Origin: Paraescarpia echinospica
Lineage: Eukaryota > Annelida > Polychaeta > Sabellida > Siboglinidae
NCBI GenBank assembly: GCA_020002185.1
Contig: CM034531.1
Location: 41,697,327-41,761,326 of the forward strand
DNA length: 64,000 nucleotides
Direction of reading: 5' to 3'
Position 1 is the first letter of the stretch. Every line of letters starts with the position of its first letter. A program made the translations under genes and the position numbers. Of this stretch, positions 33,129 through 38,349 are shown piece after piece. A model generated the notes under the pieces. It did not search any database. It was not told the origin of the DNA and was given only the letters and a program-made list of their open reading frames with translations.

Positions 33129-34977
33129 ATACACACATATGTGTACACACATACTCTCACACATGTGTATGCATGCATGCACGCACATGTTAGCTTTGTT
33201 ATAATTATATGTTGCCAAAACATTTTTTCATTTTTCAAGTTGCAGAGCTATAACCTCAAAACTTGTGAGGGAATGGTTGGTTGATCAGACAAGTGAATGA
33301 ATGAGTGTGTATTAGTTACTGGGTTTGTCTGAATACTTTCAGTGCATACAGATCCCCTTGGTTTAGTTTGATCAATTTGGTATAATTTGGCCCTGTAATA
33401 TAAGTGTTTTCCTTCTGTCCCTTCACTTTGTTTGTCCGAGTATAAATGTTTTTGGACCTGATCCTGTTACTTTTGCATTTGTACATCTCCCTCGACCTCT
33501 CCCATGGTGCTTCATCTCACTCATCCTCCCCCATGGTGCTTCATCTCACTCATCCTCCCCCGTGGTGCTTCATCTCACTCATCCTCCCCCATGGTGCTTC
33601 ATCTCCCTCATTCTCCCCCATAGTGCTTCATCTCACTCATCCTCCCCATGGTGTTTCACCTCCCTCATCCTTCCCCATGGTGCTTCATCTCACTCATCCT
33701 CCCCCATGGTGCTTCATCTCCCTCATTCTCCCGCATGGTGCTTCATCTACTTCATCCTCTCCCATGGTGCTTCATCTCACTCATCCTCCTCCATGGTGCT
33801 TCATCTCACTCATCCTCCACCAAGGTGCTTCATCTCACTCATCCTTCCCCATGGTGCTTCATCTCACTCATCCTCCCCCATGGTGCTTCATCTCCCTCAT
33901 CCTCCCCCATGGTGCTTCATCTTCATCTCCCTCATCCTCCCCCATGGTGCATCGTCTCCCTCGTCCTCCCCCATGGTGCTTCATCTCCCTCATTCTCCCC
34001 CATGGTGCTTCATCTCCTTCATCCTCCCCCGTGTTCTTCATCACCCTCATTCTCCCCCATGGTGCTTCATCTCCCTCATCCTCCCACACGGTGCTTCATC
34101 TACCTCATCCTCTCCCATGGTGCTTCATCTCCCCCATGGTGCTTCATCTCCCATGGTGCTTCATCTCCCTCATCCTCCCCCGTGGTGCTTCATCTCCCTT
34201 ATTCTGCCCCATGGTGCTTTATCTAGCTCATCCCCTCCCATGGTGCCCCATCTAGCTCATTCCCTTCCATAGTGCTCCATCTACCTCAACCTCTCCCATG
34301 GTGCTCCATCTACCTCATCCTCTCCCATGGTCATCCATCTAACTCATCCCCTCCCTTAGTGCTCCATCTACCTCATCATCTCCCGTGGTGCTCCATCTAC
34401 CTCATCCCCTCCCATGGTCATCCATCTACCTCGTCCTCTCCCATGGTGCTCCATCTACCTCATCCTCTCGCCACGGTACTCCATCAACCTCATCCCCTCC
34501 CATGATCATCCATCTACCTCGTCCTCTCCCATGGTGCTCCATCTACCTCATCCTCTCGCCACGGTGCTCCATCAACCTCATCCCCTCCCATGATCATCCA
34601 TCTACCTCGTCCTCTCCCATGGTGCTCCATCTACCTCATCATCTCCCATGGTGTTCCACCTATCTTATCTGATTTCACTCCTAAGTCAGTCTACTCCCAA
34701 GAATATCACATATTCTCCTTCATGTCCTTCCATGATCAGGACACTTTCCCACAACCTACAACTCCTGGTTGATTCTCCCTCAGTGTATCAGCCTCCCTGC
34801 CATGACCCAGTCCCACCGTGTGGTTTGCCTCTCACCTGTGCCTTTCTTGCAGACCTTCAGTCAGCGCTTTGTGAAGGTGGAGAGTACACCAGCAGAGATC
34901 ACGGGTGGCCATCTCGCCAAGTACGACCCCATCACTGGCACCCTCACTGCACGCAAGATCAAGTTCGTCTAATGCAG
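3819..34977 (+). CDS. CFAP69: CFAP69 (cilia- and flagella-associated protein 69), 22 coding exons, 5' end outside window
   Basis: CFAP69 is an armadillo-type repeat protein of motile cilia and sperm flagella; in vertebrates it is needed for sperm tail assembly and is also found in olfactory cilia. The exons joined here give about 900 residues, close to the vertebrate length of about 940, with only the extreme N-terminus missing. Family signatures seen in order are [104 protein letters not shown] and, at the end, [17 protein letters not shown]. Nearly all junctions are GT-AG with matching phase; the exception is exon 4 to exon 5, which is off by one base. The protein is mostly alpha-helical repeats with no signal peptide or membrane segment visible. 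The coordinates cover introns as well. Confidence 0.93.
4071..4236. repeat. 15-bp tandem repeat
   Basis: About 11 units of CATCTGTATAACACC with few substitutions, within the first CFAP69 intron of the window. Confidence 0.93.
4625..4690 (+). CDS. CFAP69: CFAP69 coding exon 2
   Basis: Acceptor TTGTTTCAG, donor GTATCT; 66 nt in phase 0. It encodes [20 protein letters not shown] and GY, a helical segment lying between the N-terminal block and the first ARM-like repeats. Confidence 0.85.
5022..5208 (+). CDS. CFAP69: CFAP69 coding exon 3
   Basis: The acceptor is taken as GGTGCACAG and the donor is GTGAGT. It encodes [20 protein letters not shown] through [20 protein letters not shown] and ends in phase 1. 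The acceptor is the weaker end: the frame is also open further upstream, so the exon could start a few codons earlier. Confidence 0.88.
5355..5660 (+). repeat. Probable tRNA-headed SINE or LINE tail
   Basis: A tRNA-like head near 5372-5430 has a B-box-like GAGTTCGAATGCC. The body ends in a tail (CCTTGAGCAGTCC ... GCACTATATAAGAACTTAC) that recurs at 15000-15110. TTTGAG...GCACTATATAAG tails are typical of SINEs that share 3' ends with L2-like LINEs. Boundaries are approximate. Confidence 0.6.
5705..6236 (+). repeat. ~43-bp tandem array whose unit copies the exon 4 splice acceptor and exon start
   Basis: About 12 units with the core GTTACAGGATATCTGATGCG followed by TGTGCCAAACA. The last unit is exon 4 itself: its acceptor is at 6205-6208 and the coding start reads YLMRVPN. 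Every upstream unit therefore repeats the polypyrimidine/AG and the first ~25 coding bases. Some units carry ACTGG or GCAACAGG in place of TTACAGG, which varies the AG. Confidence 0.93.
6209..6311 (+). CDS. CFAP69: CFAP69 coding exon 4
   Basis: Acceptor GTGTTACAG, donor GTGAAA. The frame continued from exon 3 gives [20 protein letters not shown] then [14 protein letters not shown]. This start uses the final unit of the preceding tandem array and is the one that keeps phase. The downstream phase (2) does not match exon 5, which expects 1; a GTCCTG donor 33-34 nt upstream would fit the phase but would drop residues present in the family. Confidence 0.8.
6400..6804. other. Intronic sequence, nothing recognised
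   Basis: AT-rich sequence with a short CACATGCA-type alternating purine/pyrimidine stretch near 6460-6520. No open frame or known repeat is seen. Confidence 0.6.
6805..6878 (+). CDS. CFAP69: CFAP69 coding exon 5
   Basis: Acceptor CACCTGTTGCAG, donor GTGAGT. It encodes [20 protein letters not shown] then ETLVK. Entry phase is 1 and exit phase is 0, which joins exon 6 cleanly. Confidence 0.85.
6880..8330. other. Intron 5, 1.45 kb, no gene; possible old transposon body
   Basis: No open frame of note. The stretch at about 7090-7700 has a base composition and CpG content (AAAACGGCCGTCAAAG, GCAGTTGCGAACGCG) unlike the flanks, which suggests an old interspersed element, but no domain or termini are visible. 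Confidence 0.45.
8331..8409 (+). CDS. CFAP69: CFAP69 coding exon 6
   Basis: Acceptor TTGTTCCAG, donor GTAAGT. It encodes [20 protein letters not shown] then KFSKHS, a typical ARM-type helix pair. It enters in phase 0 and leaves in phase 1. Confidence 0.88.
8563..10020. repeat. Large compound minisatellite (GGGGGAGCCACTGCA family)
   Basis: About 1.45 kb of alternating subunits AGCAGGGGGAGCCACTGCAT, AGTAGGGGAAGCCACTGCAA and AGCAGGAGAAATCACTGCAT, arranged in a higher-order pattern. The long cysteine-rich and glycine-rich frames on both strands are artefacts of the unit. A short relative of the same family follows the donor of exon 10 at 14031-14140. Confidence 0.95.
10044..10446 (+). repeat. 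27-34-bp array whose unit copies the exon 7 acceptor and exon start
   Basis: About 12 units with the core GCTGTGAACTGTGACAAGTG TGTTTGTT. The last unit is the real splice site: TTTGTTACAG followed by CTGTGAATTGTGACAAGATG, the first codons of exon 7. Several upstream units also keep GTTACAG, so they are potential decoy acceptors. Confidence 0.93.
10447..10624 (+). CDS. CFAP69: CFAP69 coding exon 7
   Basis: Acceptor TTTGTTACAG, donor GTCAGT. It encodes [20 protein letters not shown], then [19 protein letters not shown], one of the most recognisable CFAP69 blocks. Entry phase is 1 and exit phase is 2. The next exon completes the glycine codon. Confidence 0.95.
10659..10960. repeat. ~44-bp tandem repeat
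   Basis: About 7 units with the core GACAAGGCACTCATGACACA TACTCCACTGT, located just downstream of the exon 7 donor. The unit contains no exon sequence. Confidence 0.93.
11060..11260 (-). repeat. tRNA-derived SINE, minus strand
   Basis: On the minus strand the sequence begins with a tRNA-like promoter: an A-box-like TGGTCTCGTGGTTAGAGCA and, about 35 nt on, a B-box-like AGGTTTGAGTCC. No complete cloverleaf is formed, so it is a SINE head rather than a tRNA gene. The 3' limit is uncertain. Confidence 0.6.
11515..11690 (+). CDS. CFAP69: CFAP69 coding exon 8
   Basis: Acceptor TATTGTTACAG, donor GTAGGT. It encodes [20 protein letters not shown], then [13 protein letters not shown] and [12 protein letters not shown]. 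The block around [13 protein letters not shown] is diagnostic for the family. Entry phase is 2 and exit phase is 1. Confidence 0.95.
11845..13025 (+). repeat. ~75-bp array in which each unit resembles acceptor + 22-nt mini-exon + donor
   Basis: About 15 units. Each has a long pyrimidine tract (CCTCTCACCTCTTTCTTTGT continuing to TTCCTTCCACAG), a 22-nt segment beginning TTGTTAGTGCATCTCC, then CAG followed by GTACC, which reads like a donor. It lies in the intron between exons 8 and 9. Neither flanking exon needs an extra segment here, so this is not expected to be coding. Confidence 0.92.
13280..13401 (+). CDS. CFAP69: CFAP69 coding exon 9
   Basis: Acceptor GCTGTTTCAG, donor GTAAGT. It encodes [20 protein letters not shown] and [20 protein letters not shown]. 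Entry phase is 1 and exit phase is 0. The open frame runs on past the donor, but that extension has no similarity to the family. Confidence 0.94.
13425..13560 (+). repeat. Possible retroelement-derived fragment
   Basis: GC-richer sequence (CACACAAGGCTCGCACAAGA ... CCCCTCTGTCTTGGGCTC) directly after the exon 9 donor. It has the texture of a dispersed retroelement-associated sequence. This is weak, and no domain can be named. Confidence 0.3.
13811..14030 (+). CDS. CFAP69: CFAP69 coding exon 10
   Basis: Acceptor TTCTTTACAG, donor GTAGGG. It encodes [40 protein letters not shown] and a polyleucine stretch before EWCVGT. It enters in phase 0 and leaves in phase 1. Confidence 0.94.
14031..14140 (+). 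repeat. Short array starting at the exon 10 donor
   Basis: Starting with the donor itself (GTAGGGGGCGCCACTGCA), four or five degraded ~22-nt units of AGTAGGGGGAGCCACTGCAG follow. The unit belongs to the same family as the large array at 8563-10020. Confidence 0.8.
14468..14632 (+). CDS. CFAP69: CFAP69 coding exon 11
   Basis: Acceptor TTCACATTGCAG, donor GTCAGT. It encodes [40 protein letters not shown] and a C-terminal [10 protein letters not shown]. The GNSFxxxGGRGNK block is strongly conserved in CFAP69. Phase is 1 at both ends. Confidence 0.95.
14880..15112 (+). repeat. Interspersed repeat (SINE-like), second copy of the 5.6-kb family
   Basis: It shares two stretches with other positions in the window. 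GCAAGTGGACAGTGAAGTC...GGCTTATTGAGAG also occurs near 42918-42960. GATGGTGTTCGATTGAACAA...GCACTATATAAGAACTTAC also occurs at 5577-5668. Three dispersed copies of parts of one element support a SINE family. Confidence 0.65.
15143..15261 (+). CDS. CFAP69: CFAP69 coding exon 12
   Basis: Acceptor GTGTATACAG, donor GTCAGT. It encodes [20 protein letters not shown] and [20 protein letters not shown]. Entry phase is 1 and exit phase is 0. Confidence 0.94.
15268..15835 (+). repeat. ~35-bp array beginning just past the exon 12 donor
   Basis: About 16 units of CCCCCTGGCAGTCTACAACA ACATGACAGTGTCCA. The first unit starts only about six bases inside the intron, so it is donor-adjacent but does not include exon sequence. 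Confidence 0.95.
16037..16155 (+). CDS. CFAP69: CFAP69 coding exon 13
   Basis: Acceptor GATACTTGCAG, donor GTCAGT. It encodes [20 protein letters not shown] and [19 protein letters not shown]. It exits in phase 2; the split codon is the tryptophan that starts the conserved WCC motif. Confidence 0.94.
16488..16569 (+). CDS. CFAP69: CFAP69 coding exon 14
   Basis: Acceptor ATGTTGTAG, donor GTACTT. It encodes [20 protein letters not shown] and LLIDLLE, an unmistakable CFAP69 block. Entry phase is 2 and exit phase is 0. Confidence 0.95.
16797..17230. repeat. 36-bp array, 12 essentially identical units
   Basis: The unit starts GGACTAACTGATCCTGCGTC and ends GTGATAGCCAAACA. I see no differences among the units, unlike every other array in the window, which implies recent expansion or assembly collapse/expansion from one unit. 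Confidence 0.97.
17353..17545 (+). CDS. CFAP69: CFAP69 coding exon 15
   Basis: Acceptor TTCTCCCAG, donor GTGAGT. It encodes [20 protein letters not shown], then [20 protein letters not shown] and [12 protein letters not shown]. It enters in phase 0 and leaves in phase 1. Confidence 0.95.
17765..17967 (+). repeat. Probable dispersed element ending at the exon 16 acceptor
   Basis: Sequence with repeated GGTCACxx motifs (CTCGCTTTATGGTCACCTC, ATTAAGGTCACTCTAGGAC, CAGGTCACTTTTGCTCAGAC, GAGTGACCCCAGTAATTAGA), ending GACTCTACTGTAGTG. This resembles short non-autonomous elements with GGTCAC/GTGACC-rich bodies common in marine invertebrates. The 3' end overlaps the exon 16 splice acceptor. Confidence 0.5.
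17969..18142 (+). CDS. CFAP69: CFAP69 coding exon 16
   Basis: The acceptor is CTACTGTAGTGTAG (chosen because it keeps phase 1) and the donor is GTTAGT. It encodes [20 protein letters not shown], then [20 protein letters not shown] and [11 protein letters not shown]. The PLPA...VxENxRAKIYA block is family-typical. Confidence 0.93.
18150..18938. other. Intron 16, AT-rich, nothing recognised
   Basis: About 790 bases of AT-rich sequence, with a pyrimidine-rich stretch at 18280-18400. No repeat or gene is seen. Confidence 0.6.
18940..19016 (+). CDS. CFAP69: CFAP69 coding exon 17
   Basis: Acceptor CTGTGTCCAG, donor GTAAGT. It encodes [20 protein letters not shown] and HYLDFK. Entry phase is 1 and exit phase is 0. 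Confidence 0.94.
19215..20453 (+). repeat. ~60-bp array whose unit copies the exon 18 acceptor and exon start
   Basis: About 20 units with the core TGTCTGTAGCTGGGCGAGGT GTGGATGGAGGTGATGTC, some extended by GGAGCTGTCACTGTGTCACTG. The final unit is the genuine boundary: TCTGTAG then the exon 18 codons [12 protein letters not shown]. At least a dozen upstream units keep both the AG and the open coding stretch. Confidence 0.95.
20454..20651 (+). CDS. CFAP69: CFAP69 coding exon 18
   Basis: Acceptor GTGTCTGTAG, donor GTGAGA; 198 nt in phase 0. It encodes [20 protein letters not shown], then [20 protein letters not shown] and [15 protein letters not shown], moving from the ARM region into a coiled-coil-like tail. 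It is flanked by tandem arrays on both sides. Confidence 0.94.
20653..21065 (+). repeat. ~30-bp array beginning at the exon 18 donor
   Basis: Diverged units of GACACATGTCAGCATTGTCA GCACTGTTAAT. The donor (GTGAGACACATCAGCACTGT) reads directly into the first unit. Confidence 0.9.
21101..21187 (+). CDS. CFAP69: CFAP69 coding exon 19
   Basis: Acceptor TTTGCTCACAG, donor GTAAGT; phase 0. It encodes [20 protein letters not shown] and RTSNYGILK, matching the conserved tail motif with ARTSN. Confidence 0.94.
21581..21648 (+). CDS. CFAP69: CFAP69 coding exon 20
   Basis: Acceptor TGGTTTCCAG, donor GTAAGT. It encodes [20 protein letters not shown] and PK, with phase 2 at the exit. Confidence 0.92.
21897..22610 (+). 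repeat. Two copies of a ~120-bp dispersed repeat
   Basis: Copies at about 21927-22040 and 22485-22600 share TTGTCACATGACAC, GAGAGCAG, CACTGATGAAGGTCATGAAA, AGTAGCAAATTG and TCTCTAAATGTCTT. Between them lies exon 21. The origin is unknown. Confidence 0.75.
22303..22345 (+). CDS. CFAP69: CFAP69 coding exon 21
   Basis: Acceptor TTTCTGTTGCAG, donor GTAAGT; 43 nt. It encodes [15 protein letters not shown]. The LNTT motif precedes the conserved VESTPA block encoded 12.5 kb downstream, and the phases match (0). Confidence 0.9.
22960..23480. repeat. (TG)n-rich simple repeat
   Basis: Interrupted TGTGTG with GTTTGTG, TGCATG and TACATG interspersions, then a pure TG run near 23340-23392. The His/Thr- and Cys/Val-rich open frames are artefacts. 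Confidence 0.98.
23580..23642. repeat. (TA)n simple repeat
   Basis: TATATATATAAATATATATA and a second run to ATATATATACACATG. Confidence 0.95.
23814..24347 (+). CDS. Candidate alternative terminal exon in CFAP69 intron 21
   Basis: A 178-codon open stretch begins right after TGGGTTGTAG and is in phase 0, compatible with splicing from exon 21. It reads [20 protein letters not shown], later an Asp/Thr-rich [12 protein letters not shown] and [20 protein letters not shown], then TAA. It is GC-richer and less repetitive than its surroundings, and AATAAA occurs at 25109 and 25126 downstream. It resembles nothing I recognise. It could be an alternative CFAP69 3' end, a decayed gene or chance. The conserved CFAP69 C-terminus uses the exon at 34853 instead. 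Confidence 0.3.
   Translation, partial: EAALSTPALSTPASQPTQLLTPPTQKQTAGDTTHHVTYNISCLDDTDVIHDTDRRRDEWRPANAHKTTWPRRDMFSESDTDTDTCGHTSALVSVQVLGGLTGEGGRPVAPFPGYGLFVSISEELYGVAASHESFLLCHDSGDPLPQDIMSDDLLNIDTTVSLLTDIASGHTATSRDN
24380..24600. repeat. Degenerate ~26-bp tandem repeat
   Basis: Diverged units of AAATAACAAAGTAATCAGAT GACAGTGGC. Confidence 0.8.
24738..25060. repeat. (CA)n-rich simple repeat
   Basis: A pure CA run at 24740-24801, then interrupted CACACA with GCATGCATGC and TGTTGCACAGGCACAC segments. Confidence 0.97.
26003..28439 (+). pseudogene. ORF2 pseudogene: endonuclease end, reverse transcriptase, C-terminal domain
   Basis: Reverse transcriptase motifs are clear: [71 protein letters not shown] and the catalytic SFADDTT. 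Breaks are a frameshift near 26540, a TAA at 27626-27628, a frameshift near 27730 and another near 28110. The C-terminal part keeps [25 protein letters not shown] and, at the end, a Cys/His cluster ([10 protein letters not shown]). It is dead but recent enough to read easily. Confidence 0.92.
26003..28766 (+). mobile_element. 5'-truncated CR1/L2-like non-LTR retrotransposon nested in the left TIR
   Basis: It starts inside the endonuclease domain ([28 protein letters not shown], then DLADHFGIF) and ends in TGTTGTTGTTGTTGCAAAAT AAATTGATTTGATTTG, a tail typical of L2/CR1-like elements. Its internal ORF2 is broken by at least three frameshifts and one TAA. It interrupts the inverted-repeat arm of the surrounding DNA transposon, so it inserted later. 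Confidence 0.9.
28767..29125. repeat. Inner terminal-inverted-repeat block, left copy
   Basis: It contains TAGCATAGCGTATAAACACA, CCAGCATCACTACAGTTGCG, TGCTACACACGCAGAGGTCT, CATTTGCAGGAACACCTCTG and GCCTTGGGTGCTGGAAGGGT. All of these appear in reverse complement at 30290-30690 with scattered mismatches. Confidence 0.88.
29148..30376 (-). pseudogene. Transposon-borne gene, FEN/PIN-like signature, degenerate
   Basis: Reading the minus strand from 30376, the protein runs through [15 protein letters not shown], an in-frame TGA at 30008, then [20 protein letters not shown], a second in-frame TGA near 29790, then [15 protein letters not shown] and [13 protein letters not shown], a frameshift near 29650, then [20 protein letters not shown], a frameshift near 29400, and finally [20 protein letters not shown] and [19 protein letters not shown]. 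This order (EADT, SPxTDV, AFHAxxGxD, C-terminal PP...ALxxHI..A.VW) matches a family of uncharacterised proteins common in invertebrate and fish genomes. By inference the acidic motifs resemble the XPG-I/FEN nuclease core (EAD, SxDxD, GCD). It could be the transposase-associated protein or cargo. Confidence 0.75.
30290..31020. repeat. Right terminal inverted repeat (inner and outer blocks)
   Basis: Reverse complement of the left arm. The outer part includes GATCCTATTGGATTCCTTGC, GCAGCTGAGATATTGAGAAA, TGGTTTTCAGATTTACTATA and AACGTTTCCAAAAATGTATA. It is followed by an A-run at 31027-31043 and the terminal AACCTGACTA. Confidence 0.88.
31073..32255. repeat. 40-bp satellite array, right copy
   Basis: About 29 units of the same 40-bp repeat as 1-554, here nearly uniform (GGGTCACTCCACCAATATAT then ACTATTCACCATATGTGTG). 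The variation is mainly GTGTGGGG versus GTGTGTGGG. It abuts the right end of the TIR transposon. Degenerate units continue to about 32300. Open frames through it are artefacts. Confidence 0.98.
32300..32870. other. Intronic sequence, nothing recognised
   Basis: Unique sequence between the satellite and a CA-rich tract, with no supported gene. Confidence 0.6.
32880..33192. repeat. (CA)n-rich simple repeat
   Basis: Interrupted CACACA followed by a pure CA run at about 33053-33125. Confidence 0.98.
33490..34665. repeat. ~29-bp pyrimidine-rich array
   Basis: About 40 units of CATCTCACTCATCCTCCCCC ATGGTGCTT, drifting to CATCTACCTCATCCTCTCCC ATGGTGCTC after 34200. It lies shortly upstream of the last coding exon of CFAP69 and is strongly strand-asymmetric. 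Confidence 0.96.
34853..34977 (+). CDS. CFAP69: CFAP69 coding exon 22 with stop codon
   Basis: Acceptor TTTCTTGCAG. It encodes [39 protein letters not shown] and the TAA at 34970-34972. The VESTPAxxxGGxLAxxD block is the CFAP69 C-terminal signature. A donor (GCAG followed by GTAGCA) five bases past the stop points to an intron in the 3' UTR. Confidence 0.95.
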
Positions 34978-35029
34978 GTAGCACAGCCAGTCCTCGACAC
35001 GTTCTCTCTCTGTGTCTGTCTGTGGAACT

Positions 35030-36085
35030 CTTTCTGTCCACCTCTCTCTCCTGCCTCACCTCTCTCTATGTTCCCTCCTCGGTCTCTTCTGCTTTGCCTC
35101 TCTCCCCTCTTTTCCCACTCTCACTCTCTCCTGTTCCCCCTCTATGTTTCCCCACTTCCTCTCTCTATCTTGCTCTCCCTCTCTCCCCTCCCTATCTTTC
35201 CCCAGTCCCTCTCTCAATCCTGCTCTCCCCTCCCTATCTTTCCCCAGTCCCTCTCTCAATCCTGCTCTCTCTCTCTCCCCTCCATATCTTTCCCCACTCC
35301 CTCTCTTAATCCTGCTCTCCCTCTCTCCCCTCCATATCTTTCCCCATTCCCTCTCTTAATCCTGCTCTCCCTCTCTCCCATCCATATCTTTCCCCACTCC
35401 CTCTCTATCCTGCTCTCCCTCTCTCCCCTCCTGATCTTTCCCCAGTCCCTCTCAATCCTGCACTCCCTCTCTCCCCTCCATATCTTTCCCCATTCCCTCT
35501 CTTAATCCTGCTCTCCCTCTCTCCCCTCCATATCTTTCCCCACTCCCTCTCTATCCTGCACTCTCTCTCTCCCCTCCATATCTTTCCCCACTTCCTCTCT
35601 TAATCCTTCTCTCTCCCCTCCATATCTTTTCCCACTCCCTCTCTCAATCCTGCTCTCCCTCTCTCCCCTCCATATCTTTCCCCACCCCCTCTCTCTATCC
35701 TGCTCTCTCTCTCTCCCCTCCATATCTTTCCCCAGTCCCTCTCTCAATCCTGCTCTTCCTTCCCTACCTTTGCCCAGTCCCTCTCTCAATCCTGCTCTTC
35801 CTTCAGTATCTTTCCCCAGTCCCTCTCTCAATCCTGCTCTTCCTTCCCTATCTTTCCCCAGTCCCTTGCTCTTCCGCTTTCCTTCTATCTTCCCCACACC
35901 CTTTCTCTCTATCTCCTGCTCTTCCCTGTGTTTTTCCTCACTCCCTCTCTACTCGTCCTTCCCCACTCCCTCTCTACCCGTCTTTCCCCACTCCCTCTCT
36001 GACCGTCTTTCCCCACTCCCTCTCTACCCATCTTTCCCCACTACCTCTCTACCCGTCTTTCCCCACTCCCTCTCTACCCGTCAGC
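35030..36085. repeat. Pyrimidine-rich array in the 3' UTR intron
   Basis: Variable ~50-60-bp units of CCCTCTCTCAATCCTGCTCT plus CCCCTCCATATCTTTCCCCA, almost purely C/T on the plus strand. Such tracts can form triplex DNA. Confidence 0.95.
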
Positions 36086-36587
36086 CCCCCAAAAAAACAA
36101 GTAGATGATCCTAAGGTAAACTGTGCCAAATTTGGTACTCTGGCCCTCTGTGGAAATTACTGTGATAATAATAAGACGATATATATGTAATTGCTCTTTG
36201 GGCGGCCATTTTGGATTTATGCAAATTAATAAATTATCCCATGGAAAGGAGTCTTTAAAATATAATGTAGCCTTTCAAAACACACGGAAATATTATTTAA
36301 GTGTCAAGATATGTAGAAATGGAATTATAACATTATTAATCTTTGACCTTGAACTGACCTTCATATTGACCTTTAAAATCGGGCAGCCCCCTCTCAATAG
36401 TGTTGTATGGTCCTAAGGTATAACTTTGCCAAATTTGGTGCTTTGGCCCAGCTTGTTATGATATCACTCAAATCTGGATTTAAGAGGCTTGATCTACTAT
36501 AAACACATTTCTTTATGTTGCGTTGCCAATCCTCAATGCTTTATTATGATAAATTTATAGTTTGTCTTATAAATGATGTATTTGCAG

Positions 36588-36690
36588 GATCTACAACCGC
36601 TGGTGGCTTTGGGACAGAAGACACTCACAAGACTCTACCTATAGTCGTCATTTCAAAACATCAGTTCTTACAATAAATAAAGTTATAATT
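36588..36690 (+). other. CFAP69: CFAP69 terminal non-coding exon and polyadenylation signal
   Basis: Acceptor GATGTATTTGCAG pairs with the donor after the stop codon at 34978. Overlapping AATAAA hexamers at 36672-36677 and 36676-36681 mark the likely cleavage region. The intron starts within 55 nt of the stop, so nonsense-mediated decay is not expected. Confidence 0.7.
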
Positions 36691-38340
36691 TCAACTAATG
36701 CAAAACGTGTACATATAACATCAACATTTCAATAGGGAACTGCTGTGATTATTTACAAAGCTCTGTATTATGTTACACCTGTGATGCATTATCTGATACT
36801 GATAGATGTGTATCTCTTTTCAATATTCTAATTTGTTTAAATGAGTGCACAATCCGATAGGTGCAATGTCAATGTTTGTTTTATATTTTAACACAAGAAA
36901 AAATTCAATTCCTATTAGGAACACAAATAAAAATGTATAATATTATTTTTTAAATATTTTCTCATCTGACCCCTCAGTTTTGTAAATATGCATCGTGATT
37001 GTTGCTCTTGCATACTGAGTATCGAGTACATATAACATGATGGGGTACACATGAGAAAGGAACCAAACCTCATCCACCTAAATGATCAGACTTTACAGCA
37101 TTCTGGTATCTTTTTGCCTCTACATGTGGGTGCATAAATCGCTTGCCAGTCCATGTGTTGAGATAGTTTTATCCAGGAACCTAGAAACCAAAGACAATTG
37201 TGTAGACATCCCTGTATGGTTATAGGAATGTAGAATTTGTGACATATTTTCACGTCTCAAATATTTAAGCGCACTGTACGCTAAATAGAATGAATACAGT
37301 ATGTCATTTATTTTGCAGCTACATTTGTGTAGTCTGGAGGATTTACAGCTCGATGACACTATCAGTATAAACAGAAGAATCTTACCTAGAAGTGCTAAAG
37401 TGGTCATTAGACTTTGATATCTGATTCTCTGTCTCACAGGGGAACATGTGACCACTTGGCTTAGACATTAATGGAGTGAACACTGAACTTGCCATCATTA
37501 AAACAACACTTTATGTCTTTTGTATTTTCTACTCACAATAAAATACATTGTAGCATTGAACACGTTTTGTTCTCCCTGTAGTATTGAGCATGATGTCTCC
37601 ATTGTCCCTTTTGCCAGGTACATATACAGTATACAGATACTGCATAGCATCGTAAATCACCTATTTATATTTTACACTACTTTTCCGTCGCCATTATCCC
37701 TCACGGGGTCGGCTTGGAGTGTATGAGTCTTCGCTTCTTTTTTTCAGTCTTGCACGTCTTCTTCTTTCAGCCTCTCAACTCCTTGTTCTTCTTCACACTG
37801 TCTTTCCATCATTTCATCCAATATCCATTAACAAAAAAGAGAAACCACAATTGATCATCAACTTTGGCAGTCGTGGCACCTGATGTTTTTTAGCCCGGTA
37901 AATTGCCATAGTAATTTGCATGTGTATATATTTTCCCATTACATATGCTTCATTGTTACTAACTGAGTCAAGGACATCTTGGTAAACAGCTTTGATGTGT
38001 CCTGCAGTGTACAGTGTACGCACTTGGTCTGTACTCTTAAATTAAGATTGATGAAATAATTCTAAGAAATGCAACACCCGTTGACACAAATACACCATTT
38101 TTGTGAAACCTTGTTTTTTGAATTCATTGTGTGTGTGTACTGGTGTCGCAAGAAGCAGTGAAAGGACGAGTCACTATAGTTTAAGCCCACATTCTCAACA
38201 AATTACATCAGGGGTACCTAAATATTACAAGCTGTCATCCATGCCAGGATTTATCTATGACCTTTACCGGTTATAACCAGCCCGGATGACACTTTCTATT
38301 GTGATTTGTTACTGCGTAGTGAGCTATTTTGTGAAAATGG
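36690..38340. other. Intergenic sequence, nothing recognised
   Basis: AT-rich unique sequence between the CFAP69 3' end and the foldback structure. Several short open frames have no recognisable motif. Confidence 0.55.
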
Positions 38341-38349
38341 AGGCAGGGC

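Noticed and set aside
33446..34772. Pro/Ser-rich 270-residue frame upstream of the last CFAP69 exon
   Set aside because: Three phases are open over a C/T-rich minisatellite; the exon phase and family similarity start only at 34853.
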